From: Lentzea waywayandensis
Lineage (GTDB): Bacteria; Actinomycetota; Actinomycetes; Mycobacteriales; Pseudonocardiaceae
Length of the DNA: 64,000 nucleotides
Assembly: GCF_900115955.1 (NCBI RefSeq)
Contig: NZ_FOYL01000002.1
Location: forward strand, 930,001-994,000
Direction of reading: 5' to 3'
Each line of letters begins with the position of its first letter. The first letter of the stretch is position 1. A model generated the notes under the pieces. That model was not told where the DNA came from. It saw nothing but the letters and a program-made list of their open reading frames with translations, and made no database searches. A program made the position numbers and the translations under genes. Of this stretch, positions 44,845 through 53,598 are shown one piece after another.

Positions 44845-45858
44845 CTACCGGGACGGCGGCGCCACGCTGTTCCGCTTCACCAGCGTCGGCGCGACCGTCC
44901 GGCGCGGCCGGGTGGTCTCGCCATCGCTGATCTGTTCCAGCAGCAGGCCGAGGGTCTCGTGCGCCACCGCGGCGAAGTCCGGGCGCACGGTGGTGAGCGG
45001 CGGGATGAAGTAGGCGGCCTCGGGCACGTCGTCGAAGCCCACGACGCTCACGTCGTGCGGCACGCTCCTGCCGCGTTCGCTCATCGCCCGCAGCACGCCG
45101 AGGGCGAGGTGGTCGTTCGAGCAGAACACGGCCGTCACCTCGGGCATCCTGGCCAGCATCTGCCCTGCCCGGTAGCCCGACGCCGCGCTCCAGTCGGCCG
45201 CCACGACCGGCGGCACCTCGGCGCTGGTGGCGTCCAGCGCCGCGCGCCAGCCCTGTACGCGGCCCGCCGCGTCGAACCAGTCCGCGGGGCCGGACACGTG
45301 CCAGACCGTCTCGTGGCCCGCGTCGATCAGGTGCTTGGTAGCGTCGAACGCGCCCTTCGCCTGGTCTACGGTGACCAGCGGCGTCGACCGGTCCGGGTCG
45401 CCGTCCACGGTCACCAGCGGTACCCCGGCGGGCACGTCGGCCAGCGCGTCGGCCGCCGACGAGTTCGGCGCGATCACTACGATGCCGGCCACGCGCTGGT
45501 CGCGGTGCCGTTCTACGGCGGCGGCGATGGAGTCGCGGTCTAGCACCTTCACCCTGCCGACGCTGACCGCGAACCCGGCCTCGCCCGCCGCCTCCTCGAA
45601 GGCGGACAGCAACGAGGCCGGGCCGTACAGGGTCGAGTTCTGCGCGACCACGCCGATGAGCTGGGTCTTGCCGGTGACGAGCGCGCGAGCGGCCCGGTTG
45701 GGGCGGTAGTCGAGCTCCTTGATGGCCGCCTTCACCCGCAGCCGGGTCTGCTCGCGGACGTTCGGGTGGTTGTTGAGCACACGCGAGACCGTCTGGTGCG
45801 ACACCCCGGCAAGTCGTGCCACATCGGTCATCGCGGGGTCACGCGACGTCTTCTCCAC
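44845..45858 (-). CDS. LacI-family repressor of the arabinose genes
   Basis: This 337-residue regulator has HTH MTDVARLAGVSHQTVSRVLNN, hinge DYRPNRAARALVTGKT and a full effector domain (GFDDVPEAAYFIPPLTTVRPDF). The start is GTG 45858 with GGAGA upstream; longer frames would run through the operator. TGTTAGCGATAACA lies 34 bp upstream and its exact reverse complement covers the araB promoter, which strongly suggests autoregulation and control of araBDA, probably relieved by arabinose or an arabinoside. Its last codons are duplicated in the downstream intergenic region. Confidence 0.9.
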   Translation of the reverse strand: MEKTSRDPAMTDVARLAGVSHQTVSRVLNNHPNVREQTRLRVKAAIKELDYRPNRAARALVTGKTQLIGVVAQNSTLYGPASLLSAFEEAAGEAGFAVSVGRVKVLDRDSIAAAVERHRDQRVAGIVVIAPNSSAADALADVPAGVPLVTVDGDPDRSTPLVTVDQAKGAFDATKHLIDAGHETVWHVSGPADWFDAAGRVQGWRAALDATSAEVPPVVAADWSAASGYRAGQMLARMPEVTAVFCSNDHLALGVLRAMSERGRSVPHDVSVVGFDDVPEAAYFIPPLTTVRPDFAAVAHETLGLLLEQISDGETTRPRRTVAPTLVKRNSVAPPSR

Positions 45859-45891
45859 GAGCGGTCTCCGATCTTCGATCTGCGCCGGTGA

Positions 45892-45905
45892 TGTTAGCGA
45901 TAACA
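45892..45905. promoter_or_regulatory. Operator of the arabinose regulator
   Basis: TGTTAGCGATAACA, the exact reverse complement of the araB operator at 44456-44469. Confidence 0.85.
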
Positions 45906-45939
45906 CCAGGTCGGCTTCGATGCAGTGCTCATTGTCCAC

Positions 45940-47376
45940 TTATTCGAGTCGGAATGTGGCACGTCTGCGCGCGTCGCGGTCGCTTCCTGGTCTGGACAAC
46001 ACGACGCGACCGTTGTCGTGGGCCAGATACGTGTCCGCACCGGCACGCAGCGAAACCGCACGACCGTCCGCAAGTCCCGGCACGCGAACAAAACTCGCCG
46101 CACGGCCGTACGCGTCGGTGTCCTCGAACGGGTCGATGCGGATCACGTCTCCATCCACTCGCACGTACCGGTCCGGGAAGTTCACCGACTGCACCGCGAC
46201 CGTCCCGGCACCGAGGAAGCCCGGCACGAAACGGAACTGGCTGTCGCCGAGGTCGCGGACGTTGCCGTCGACCCGCAGCCGGTACTCGTAGTGCCGCACC
46301 ACCAGCGAGGGCGCGTCCAAAGGCGACAGCCGCGCGATCGGCCCACCACGTCCGACGGGAACACCGAACGAAGGTGTGCCGTCCGCGTTCCAGTGGAGCT
46401 TCTGGACGCGGGTGTGCCGGTTCGGGTCGAACAGCGGGTCGCCGGTGATGTCGCGGTAGTCGCGGGCGTGGTAGACGAGCACGTCGGTGGAACCGACCGT
46501 GGTGAACGAGTTGTGCCCCGGCCCGTACTGCGAGGTCGGCGCATGAGTCGTGAACACGGGGTTCGGCGACTTGGTCCACGACCGCGCGTCCAGGAGGTTC
46601 GCGTTCTCATCGGCGGTCAGCAGGCCCATGCAGTACCGGGCGTCGGTGGCGCTCGCGGAGTACGTCACGAACACGCGGCCGTTGCGGATCAGCACCGCGG
46701 GCCCCTCGTTCACCTTGAAGCCCAGCACCTCCCAGGACAGCGTGGGCGTCGCGATGCGCACCGGGGCGGTCTTCAACGCCAGCGGCGAGGCCATCTCGGC
46801 GATGTAGAGGTTGGTGTTGGTGGCGATGCCGGGCTCGCTCTGCGCCCACAGGAAGTAGCGCTTGCCGCGATGCGCGAAGGTGGTCGCGTCCAGTGTGAAC
46901 GTGTCCCACGCCGTCACCATCTGCCCGCGCAGCACCCAGCCGCCTTCGCGCGGGTCCGCGTTCGCCGACTCCAGCACGTAGGTGCGGATGCGGAACGGTT
47001 CGTCCTTGTCGCCCGCGGCGAAGTAGACGTACCACTTCCCGTCGATGCGGTGCAGTTCCGGCGCCCAGATGTAGCCGCCCATCTTCCCCGACGCCGGACG
47101 CCGCCAGATGGTGCGCTCACGAGCAGAGGCCAGACCGTCCAGAGTGGACGCGCCGCGGATCACGACCCGGTCGTACTCGGGCACGGACCCGGTCAGGTAG
47201 TACATGCCGTCGGTCGGCGGCGTGACGAACGGGTCGGCGCGCTGTTCGACGAGCGGGTTGCGGGTCGGCACCTCCGCGGCGGGTTCGGCATCAGCGGAAA
47301 CGGGCGCGGCGGACGCGAGCGCACCGGTCGCGGCGAGCACACCGCCCGTCGCCAGCAGAGATCGTCGGGTGATCAC
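45940..47376 (-). CDS. Secreted GH43 exo-arabinofuranosidase with CBM42 (AbfB)
   Basis: This 478-residue protein begins at a GTG overlapping the GH51 stop. Its N-terminus (ITRRSLLATGGVLAATGALASAAP) is a twin-arginine signal. The GH43 propeller covers about 35-330 (RADPFVTPPTDGMYYLTGS, GYIWAPELHRIDGKWYVYF). The C-terminal domain (about 335-478; ALDAPSLVVRHYEYRLRV-like opening, FVRVPGLADG, SLRAGADTYLAHD) is an AbfB/CBM42 arabinose-binding trefoil. The arrangement resembles Streptomyces exo-1,5-alpha-L-arabinofuranosidase Araf43A. It releases arabinose from arabinan ends. Confidence 0.9.
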   Translation of the reverse strand: MITRRSLLATGGVLAATGALASAAPVSADAEPAAEVPTRNPLVEQRADPFVTPPTDGMYYLTGSVPEYDRVVIRGASTLDGLASARERTIWRRPASGKMGGYIWAPELHRIDGKWYVYFAAGDKDEPFRIRTYVLESANADPREGGWVLRGQMVTAWDTFTLDATTFAHRGKRYFLWAQSEPGIATNTNLYIAEMASPLALKTAPVRIATPTLSWEVLGFKVNEGPAVLIRNGRVFVTYSASATDARYCMGLLTADENANLLDARSWTKSPNPVFTTHAPTSQYGPGHNSFTTVGSTDVLVYHARDYRDITGDPLFDPNRHTRVQKLHWNADGTPSFGVPVGRGGPIARLSPLDAPSLVVRHYEYRLRVDGNVRDLGDSQFRFVPGFLGAGTVAVQSVNFPDRYVRVDGDVIRIDPFEDTDAYGRAASFVRVPGLADGRAVSLRAGADTYLAHDNGRVVLSRPGSDRDARRRATFRLE

Positions 47377-49844
47377 GAGCGGCTCCTGATCCGGAGGAAC
47401 GTGACGGAGTTCGGCGGGAACGTGTGCGTGAAGCTGCTCGCCACCCGGACCTGTTCGGCACGGGGCCGGATCGGCTGGGTGAACTCGGTGTTCACGTCGT
47501 CGGGACGGCCCTGGAGCACGGTCGCCCGCGCCGTCGACGCCACCGGGACGCCGAGGTCGATCCGCGTGCGGGCGGCGTTGTCCTGGGCGTTGACCACCTT
47601 GACGATCAGCTCGCCGGTGGCGAGGTCGCGGGTGACGACCTGGCGGAACGGCTCGGCGAGCTTGTCGTCGGTGAACTCGCCCCACTTCTGGCCGTCGAGG
47701 AACAACGCGACGTGGCGGCCGCGGACCTCGACGCGCACGTCGTACGTGCGGCCGGTGTCGATGCGCGTGCCGTTGCTCATCAGCGTGCTCTTGCCACCGC
47801 CGACGGCCTTCTCCACCGCGGACTGGGTGTTGTTCCAGCCGCCGAGGTTCCACCAGTAGTAGTTGCCGGTGTCCTGCACGCCGAACGCGACGAGGAAGCC
47901 CTCACGTCCGGACTGCTTGGTGGCCTTGACGTTCAGCGTGTAGTCACGCCAGGACCTGTCGCCTGCCGTGACGAGCGTGTCCTCGGCGGCGGCGTCGGAC
48001 TGGACGTAGGCGCCGTTGACGACGTTCCACGCGCCACGACCGGACTTGGTCCACTGCGCGTCGGTGCCCGAGAAGTCGTCGCTGAACAACGGCTGGCCAG
48101 ACGCATTGGTGACGCTCACATCGTCGTAGGTGGCGGCGGTCGCCCACGTCGAGAGCCCGATGGCACCGGTGATCGGCGCCTGGGTGGACGGCGTGGCGGA
48201 CGCGGTGCTCGGCACGACGTGGTCGCCCACGTTGGTCATGAAGAGCTTCTGCATCTCGTAGCTGGCCGAGCCCCACGACGCGTGGTTGTTGAACCAGATC
48301 ATGTCCGGCCGCCACTGGACGTAGTCCTCGTTGGCCAGCAACGGCGCGTAGGAGGCGAGCTTCACGACGTCGGCGTTGCGTTCGAGGCCGGTCATGAACG
48401 CCGCTTCGCTCAGCGCGTTGAAGTGCCTGTTGTCCTGCGAGGCGTACTCGCCGAGGAACACCTTGGGACCGTTGCGGTCGTAGGAGTCGTAGCGGTTGTT
48501 GTTCTCCAGGAACCAGCTCGGGCTGTTGTAGTAGTGCTCGTCGATCATCTTCACGCCGGCCTGCTTGTTCAGCTGCCACAGGCGGTCGAACGTGCCGCCG
48601 GTGTCGTCGGGGCCGGAGTTGCTGACGACGGTGATGTCCGGGTACTTCGCGTTGATGGCGTCGCGGAACTTCGTGAAGCGGGCCATGAACTCGTCGGGCA
48701 GGTTCTCCTCGTTGCCGACCGCGAGGTGAGTCAGCTTGAACGGCCTGGGGTGCCCCATTTCGGCACGCTTGCGACCCCAGGTGGAGTCGGCGGGGCCGTT
48801 CGCGAACTCGATCAGGTCGAGCGTGTCCTGGACGTGCCTCGCCAGCAACGCCGGGTCGTCCGTGGCGCGGTTCTGGCCGCAGCCGGTGACCAGGGCGGGC
48901 ACGACGGGCAACGGCATGGCGCCGACGTCCTCGGAGAACTGGAAGTACTCGAAGTAGCCGAGACCGTAGGACTGGTTGTAGCCCCAGAAGTTCGAGTTGG
49001 TGGCGCGTTGCTCGACCGGGCCGATGGTGTCCTTCCACTGGTACGAGCGACGGCGCTCGAAGTTCGGCGCCTCATAGCCGTAGTGGCTGCCGGTGTTGAC
49101 CAGGCAGCCGCCGGGGAACCGGACGAAGCCGGGCTTGAGCGCGGCGATCTTCTCGGCGAGGTCGCGACGCAGGCCGTGACCCTTGAAGGTGTCCTGCGGC
49201 AGCAGCGAGACCATGTCGAGGCGCAGGGTTCCGGTGCCGCCGCCGGTGACCAGCAACCGGCCGGTCGTCGAGGTCTTCTGGGCGCGGACGGTGCCGGTGT
49301 AGCGGGTCCAGCCGTCGCCGCGGACCTGGATCTTCACCGGGTCGCCCAGCGCGGTTCCGGCGGGGTCGGTGACGGTGGCCGTGAGCGGGGTGCTCGCCTG
49401 GTCGGTGCGCGCCCAGACGGAGAAGTCGTAGCGCCGGCCGCTCTGGACCGCGATTCCGCTGTTGTAGCCGGAGTTGATGACGCCGGCGGGCAGGCCCAGC
49501 TTCAGGTAGCGGCGGTTGCGCTCGTTCATCCGGCCGGTGTCGTCGGCGACGTCGAGCGTGCCGCTGTGCGGGGCCCACGAGGTCAGGCCGTGGTAGCTCG
49601 CGTTGTCGGCCGGGTCGTACTCGAACGAGCGGTTCTGCACCAGCTCGGCGTACAGACCGCCGTCGGCGGCTCGGTTGATGTCCTCGAAGAAGACGCCGTA
49701 CATCGAGTCGTCGATCGACGCGCCCTTCTTCGTGGCGTCGATCTTGAGCGTGTAGTCGGTCTCGGCGGCCGCCCCAGATCCGGGAACGGCGACGAGCAGA
49801 CTGGCCGCGAGGGCGGCGCTCAGCAGGACGTGCTTGCGGGGCAC
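47373..49844 (-). CDS. Secreted GH51 alpha-L-arabinofuranosidase
   Basis: This 823-residue protein starts at GTG 49844 behind GGGGAGGAAA. It has a signal peptide (about 1-27), the GH51 start (MYGVFFEDINRAADGGLYAELVQNRSFEY, split by a CBM4-like jelly roll at about 85-215), the catalytic barrel with acid/base GNEENLPDEF and nucleophile VFLGEYAS, and a C-terminal sandwich into which a concanavalin-like domain (FSDDFSGTDAQW ... YYWWNLGGW) is inserted. It removes arabinose side chains outside the cell. It is the first gene of a pair with GH43-CBM42. Confidence 0.92.
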   Translation of the reverse strand: MPRKHVLLSAALAASLLVAVPGSGAAAETDYTLKIDATKKGASIDDSMYGVFFEDINRAADGGLYAELVQNRSFEYDPADNASYHGLTSWAPHSGTLDVADDTGRMNERNRRYLKLGLPAGVINSGYNSGIAVQSGRRYDFSVWARTDQASTPLTATVTDPAGTALGDPVKIQVRGDGWTRYTGTVRAQKTSTTGRLLVTGGGTGTLRLDMVSLLPQDTFKGHGLRRDLAEKIAALKPGFVRFPGGCLVNTGSHYGYEAPNFERRRSYQWKDTIGPVEQRATNSNFWGYNQSYGLGYFEYFQFSEDVGAMPLPVVPALVTGCGQNRATDDPALLARHVQDTLDLIEFANGPADSTWGRKRAEMGHPRPFKLTHLAVGNEENLPDEFMARFTKFRDAINAKYPDITVVSNSGPDDTGGTFDRLWQLNKQAGVKMIDEHYYNSPSWFLENNNRYDSYDRNGPKVFLGEYASQDNRHFNALSEAAFMTGLERNADVVKLASYAPLLANEDYVQWRPDMIWFNNHASWGSASYEMQKLFMTNVGDHVVPSTASATPSTQAPITGAIGLSTWATAATYDDVSVTNASGQPLFSDDFSGTDAQWTKSGRGAWNVVNGAYVQSDAAAEDTLVTAGDRSWRDYTLNVKATKQSGREGFLVAFGVQDTGNYYWWNLGGWNNTQSAVEKAVGGGKSTLMSNGTRIDTGRTYDVRVEVRGRHVALFLDGQKWGEFTDDKLAEPFRQVVTRDLATGELIVKVVNAQDNAARTRIDLGVPVASTARATVLQGRPDDVNTEFTQPIRPRAEQVRVASSFTHTFPPNSVTFLRIRSRS

Positions 49845-49866
49845 GGGTTTCCTCCCCAAGCTCGGA

Positions 49867-49906
49867 AGTGAGCGTTAACATAGGGCTGCGAACTCGTTAC
49901 GAGCAA
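49867..49906 (-). promoter_or_regulatory. GH51 promoter with operator over the -10 box
   Basis: Minus-strand TTGCTC (49901-49906), an 18-bp spacer and TATGTT (49877-49882). The operator TGTTAACGCTCACT (minus strand, 49867-49880) overlaps the -10 box. Confidence 0.65.
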
Positions 49907-49910
49907 GCCC

Positions 49911-49939
49911 TTGACGCGACAGTTGTGAGCGTTCACTCT
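49911..49939 (+). promoter_or_regulatory. Promoter of the sugar importer operon with operator
   Basis: TTGACG (49911-49916), a 17-bp spacer and CACTCT (49934-49939). GTGAGCGTTCAC (49925-49936) fills the spacer and is identical to the site at 39720-39731. Confidence 0.6.
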
Positions 49940-50007
49940 TGTCCACCTGACAACCGCGGACACGCGGTCGAGCTCCGCGACACCGTCGTCACCCCGGAGG
50001 AACCCCA

Positions 50008-50976
50008 GTGCTGAAGAAGATCACGACAGTCGCCAGCGTGGTCCTGCTGAGCGCGCTCACCGCGTGCGGCTCAGGAGGCGGTGGTGGGGACACCGGCTCG
50101 TCCGGCGGCACCATCACGATGGGCTTCGCCCAGGTGGGTGCCGAGAGTGGCTGGCGCACCGCCAACACCAAGTCGATCCAGGACGAGGCCAAGACAGCCG
50201 GGATCGAACTGAAGTTCTCCGACGCGCAGCAGAAGCAGGAGAACCAGATCAAGGCGATCCGCTCCTACATCCAGCAGAAGGTGTCGGTGATCGCGTTCAG
50301 CCCGGTCGTCGAGACCGGCTGGGACACCGTGCTGCTGGAAGCCAAGCGCGCCAACATCCCCGTGATCCTCACCGACCGTTCGATCGACTCCGACGACACG
50401 TCGCTGTACAAGACGTTCCTCGGTTCCGACTTCGTCGAGGAGGGCCGCAAGGCCGGCGACTGGCTGGTGGCCAACGCCTCCGGCCCGACGAGCGTCGTGG
50501 AGCTTCAGGGCACCACCGGCGCGGCGCCCGCGATCGACCGCAAGACGGGCTTCGAGGAGAAGATCGCGGCCAAGCCCGACATCAAGGTCGTCGCGTCGCA
50601 GTCCGGTGACTTCACCCGCTCCGGCGGCAAGCAGGTCATGGAGGCGTTCCTCAAGTCCCAGCCGAAGATCGACGTGGTGTACGCGCACAACGACGACATG
50701 GGTCTGGGCGCCATCGAGGCGATCAAGGCCGCGGGCAAGGTGCCCGGCAAGGACATCAAGATCATCACCGTGGACGCGGTGAAGGACGGCATGCAGGCGC
50801 TGGCCAACGGCGAGATCAACTTCATCGTCGAGTGCAACCCGTTGCTGGGCAAGCAGTTGATGGACCTCGCGAAGAAGGTCGTGGCCGGCGAGCAGGTGCC
50901 GGAGCGGGTCGTGACCGTGGAGGGCACGTTCACGCAGGAGCAGGCCAAGGCCGCACTCCCCCAGCGCCAGTACTGA
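50008..50976 (+). CDS. ytfQ: Sugar-binding lipoprotein, YtfQ-like
   Basis: This 322-residue lipoprotein (signal ending SALTACGSGG) has a periplasmic-binding-protein family 4 fold of the YtfQ/RbsB kind (GFAQVGAESGWRTANTKSI, AFSPVVETGWDTVL, VVYAHNDDMGLGAIEAIK). YtfQ relatives bind furanose forms of galactose or arabinose. With a promoter operator like those of the arabinofuranosidases and a divergent GH51 gene, L-arabinose is the likely cargo. GTG start behind CCGGAGG. Two hairpins separate it from the ATPase gene. Confidence 0.9.
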   Translation: MLKKITTVASVVLLSALTACGSGGGGGDTGSSGGTITMGFAQVGAESGWRTANTKSIQDEAKTAGIELKFSDAQQKQENQIKAIRSYIQQKVSVIAFSPVVETGWDTVLLEAKRANIPVILTDRSIDSDDTSLYKTFLGSDFVEEGRKAGDWLVANASGPTSVVELQGTTGAAPAIDRKTGFEEKIAAKPDIKVVASQSGDFTRSGGKQVMEAFLKSQPKIDVVYAHNDDMGLGAIEAIKAAGKVPGKDIKIITVDAVKDGMQALANGEINFIVECNPLLGKQLMDLAKKVVAGEQVPERVVTVEGTFTQEQAKAALPQRQY

Positions 50977-50979
50977 ACC

Positions 50980-51058
50980 GAGTCCTACTCTCACAAGCAG
51001 AGGACTCACCCCCATAGACCCGTAGGGCCCGTCACTCCCGCGCATCGGGTGACGGGCC
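50980..51058 (+). terminator. Two hairpins between binding protein and ATPase genes
   Basis: First stem GAGTCCT/AGGACTC (50980-50986, 51001-51007). Second stem GGCCCGTCAC (51026-51035) with its complement (51049-51058). Such stems usually keep binding-protein mRNA more abundant than downstream transporter mRNA. Confidence 0.65.
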
Positions 51059-51088
51059 TTGCGGCCAGAACGACGAGAGCCAGGGCCC

Positions 51089-52621
51089 ATGACCGAGTCA
51101 CCGCCACCTGTCGTCGAGATGCGGGGCATCAGCCTCGCGTTTCCCGGCGTGAAGGCGTTGCAGGACGTCGACTTCCGGCTGTTCCCCGGTGAGGTGCACG
51201 CCCTCATGGGCGAGAACGGCGCCGGGAAGTCCACCCTGATCAAGACCCTGACCGGCGTGCACCGCCCCGACACCGGGCAGGTCGTGCTGGCCGGCGACGA
51301 CGTGGCGTTCTCCTCCCCCGGTGAGGCCCAGCACGCCGGGATCAGCACGGTGTACCAGGAGGTCAACCTCTGCGCGAACCTCACGGTCGCGGAGAACATC
51401 CTGCTGGGCCGCGAACCCCGCAGGTTCGGCGGCATCGACTTCCCGGCGATGCGACGGCGTGCCGCGGAGGTGCTGGCGCGCATCGGCGTGCACATCGACC
51501 CGGCGTCGAGCCTCGGCGAGCACCCGATCGCGGTGCAGCAGCTGGTCGCCATCGCGCGGGCGATCGCGATCGACTGCCGCGTGCTCGTGCTCGACGAACC
51601 GACGTCCAGTCTGGACGCGGGCGAGGTCGCGGAGCTGTTCCGGATCATGCGCGTGCTGCGCGACGAGGGCGTGGCGATCCTGTTCGTGTCGCACTTCCTC
51701 GACCAGGTCTACGAGATCTCCGACCGGATGACGGTGCTGCGCAACGGAACCCTCGTCGGCGAACACCTCACCGCGGACGTGGACCGGCGCACGCTCATCG
51801 CGCAGATGATCGGCCGCGACCTCGGCACGCTGGAGGCGATCGAGCACGCCGCGGAGGAGCGCCAGGCCCAGGGCCCGGTGCTGGTGGCGGCGACGGGCCT
51901 GGGCAGGCGCGGCGCGATCGAACCGTTCGACCTGGAGATCCGCGCGGGCCAGGTCGTCGGCCTCGCCGGTCTGCTCGGGTCGGGCCGCACCGAACTCGCC
52001 CGGCTGCTCTTCGGCGCCGACCGCGCGGACTCCGGCCGGCTGCTCGTGGACGGCAAACCACTGCGCCTGCGCGGCCCCCGGTCGGCGATCGCGGCGGGAA
52101 TCGCGTTCAGCTCGGAGGACCGCAAGGGCGAAGGCCTCGTCGCGGACCTCTCGATCCGCGACAACCTGGTGCTCGCGATGCAGGCGGCCCGCGGCTGGAC
52201 CCGCCCGCTGCCGCGCAAGACCAAGGACCAGTTGGTCGACAAGTATCTGAAGGCGCTGGACATCCGGCCCGCCAACCCGGACGCGCTGGTGCGCACCCTG
52301 TCCGGCGGCAACCAGCAGAAGGTCCTCCTGGCCCGCTGGCTCGTCACCGAACCGCGGCTGCTGATCCTGGACGAGCCGACCAGAGGCATCGACATCGGCG
52401 CGAAGGCGCAGATCCAGCAGCTCGTCACCACGCTGGCCGCGGAAGGCACCGCGATCCTGTTCATCTCCGCGGAACTGGAGGAGGTCGTGCGCATCGCGGA
52501 CCGCATCGTCGTGCTGCGCGACCGGCGCAAGATCGCCGAGCTGGACGGCTCGGTGACCGGCGTCGACGAGGTCGTCGAACTGATCGCGGGCGGGGCTACG
52601 CCGGAGAAGGTGGTGTCGTGA
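51089..52621 (+). CDS. ytfR: Sugar ABC transporter ATPase with two nucleotide-binding domains
   Basis: This 510-residue protein has two fused ATPase domains, as in RbsA/AraG/YtfR. The first has Walker A GENGAGKST and Walker B VLVLDEPTSSLD. The second has a degenerate Walker A GLLGSGRTE, signature LSGGNQQK and LLILDEPTRGID. It powers the two permeases downstream. The stop overlaps the first permease start (GTGA). Confidence 0.93.
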   Translation: MTESPPPVVEMRGISLAFPGVKALQDVDFRLFPGEVHALMGENGAGKSTLIKTLTGVHRPDTGQVVLAGDDVAFSSPGEAQHAGISTVYQEVNLCANLTVAENILLGREPRRFGGIDFPAMRRRAAEVLARIGVHIDPASSLGEHPIAVQQLVAIARAIAIDCRVLVLDEPTSSLDAGEVAELFRIMRVLRDEGVAILFVSHFLDQVYEISDRMTVLRNGTLVGEHLTADVDRRTLIAQMIGRDLGTLEAIEHAAEERQAQGPVLVAATGLGRRGAIEPFDLEIRAGQVVGLAGLLGSGRTELARLLFGADRADSGRLLVDGKPLRLRGPRSAIAAGIAFSSEDRKGEGLVADLSIRDNLVLAMQAARGWTRPLPRKTKDQLVDKYLKALDIRPANPDALVRTLSGGNQQKVLLARWLVTEPRLLILDEPTRGIDIGAKAQIQQLVTTLAAEGTAILFISAELEEVVRIADRIVVLRDRRKIAELDGSVTGVDEVVELIAGGATPEKVVS

Positions 52622-53598
52622 AGAACAAACTGCTGTGGCCGCTGCTGGCGTTGGTCGCGCTGTTGCTGCTCAACCTGATCGTGACGCCGTCCTTCTTCGC
52701 GTTGCGCATGCAGGACGGCCACCTCTACGGCGGCCTGGTCGACGTGCTGAAGAACGGCGCCCCGACCCTGCTGATCGCCCTCGGCATGACGCTGGTGATC
52801 GCCACCCGCGGCATCGACCTCTCCGTCGGCGCGGTGGCGGCGATCGCGGGTGCCGTGACGTGTGTCCACATCGGAACGTCGGGCAGCGCCTCCACGGCGT
52901 TCGCGGGCATGGCGATCGCGCTGGTGCTCTGCGCGGTTCTGGGGTTGTGGAACGGGTTCCTGGTGGCGGGGCTGGGCATCCAGCCGATCATCGCGACCCT
53001 GGTGCTGATGACCGCGGGACGCGGCGTGGCCATGCTGGTGACCGAGGGACAGATCGTCACGGTCAACAACACCGCCTACCGCCAGGTCGGCGCCGGGTTC
53101 GTGGTGCTGCCGGTCTCGATCCTGATCGCCCTGCTCGTGCTGGGGCTGGTGGCGTTCGTGACCCGGCGGACGGCGCTCGGCATGCTCATCGAGGCGGTCG
53201 GCGTGAACCCGGAGGCCTCACGGCTGGCCGGGGTGCGGTCCCGCACGATCATCTGGACCGTCTACGTGTTCGCCGCGGTGTGCGCGGGCATCGCCGGGCT
53301 GATGATCAGTTCCAACGTGAGCGCGGCCGACGCCAACAACGCCGGGTTGTGGATCGAGATGGACGCGATCCTCGCCGTCGTCATCGGCGGCACCTCGCTG
53401 GCCGGCGGACGGTACTCGCTCACCGGCACGCTGCTCGGCGCGCTGATCATCCAGACCCTCACCACCACCGTCTACACGATCGGCGTCGCCCCGGAGGTGA
53501 CGCTGGTCTTCAAGGCGATCGTCGTCATCGCCGTGTGCCTGGTCCAGGCACCGAAGGCCCGTGCCGCACTGAGCTTCCGGAAGGTGGCCGTCTCATGA
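52618..53598 (+). CDS. ytfT: Sugar ABC transporter permease, YtfT-like
   Basis: This 326-residue membrane protein has 8-10 helices and branched-chain/ribose-type permease motifs (ATRGIDLSVGAVAAIAGAV, LGMLIEAVGVNPEASRLAGV, VVIGGTSLAGGRYSLTGT). It starts at a GTG overlapping the ATPase stop and ends overlapping the next permease (ATGA). Confidence 0.92.
   Translation: MKNKLLWPLLALVALLLLNLIVTPSFFALRMQDGHLYGGLVDVLKNGAPTLLIALGMTLVIATRGIDLSVGAVAAIAGAVTCVHIGTSGSASTAFAGMAIALVLCAVLGLWNGFLVAGLGIQPIIATLVLMTAGRGVAMLVTEGQIVTVNNTAYRQVGAGFVVLPVSILIALLVLGLVAFVTRRTALGMLIEAVGVNPEASRLAGVRSRTIIWTVYVFAAVCAGIAGLMISSNVSAADANNAGLWIEMDAILAVVIGGTSLAGGRYSLTGTLLGALIIQTLTTTVYTIGVAPEVTLVFKAIVVIAVCLVQAPKARAALSFRKVAVS

Noticed and set aside
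47424-49871. An 815-codon frame opposite GH51
   Set aside because: It is antisense to GH51, with no motif and biased composition.
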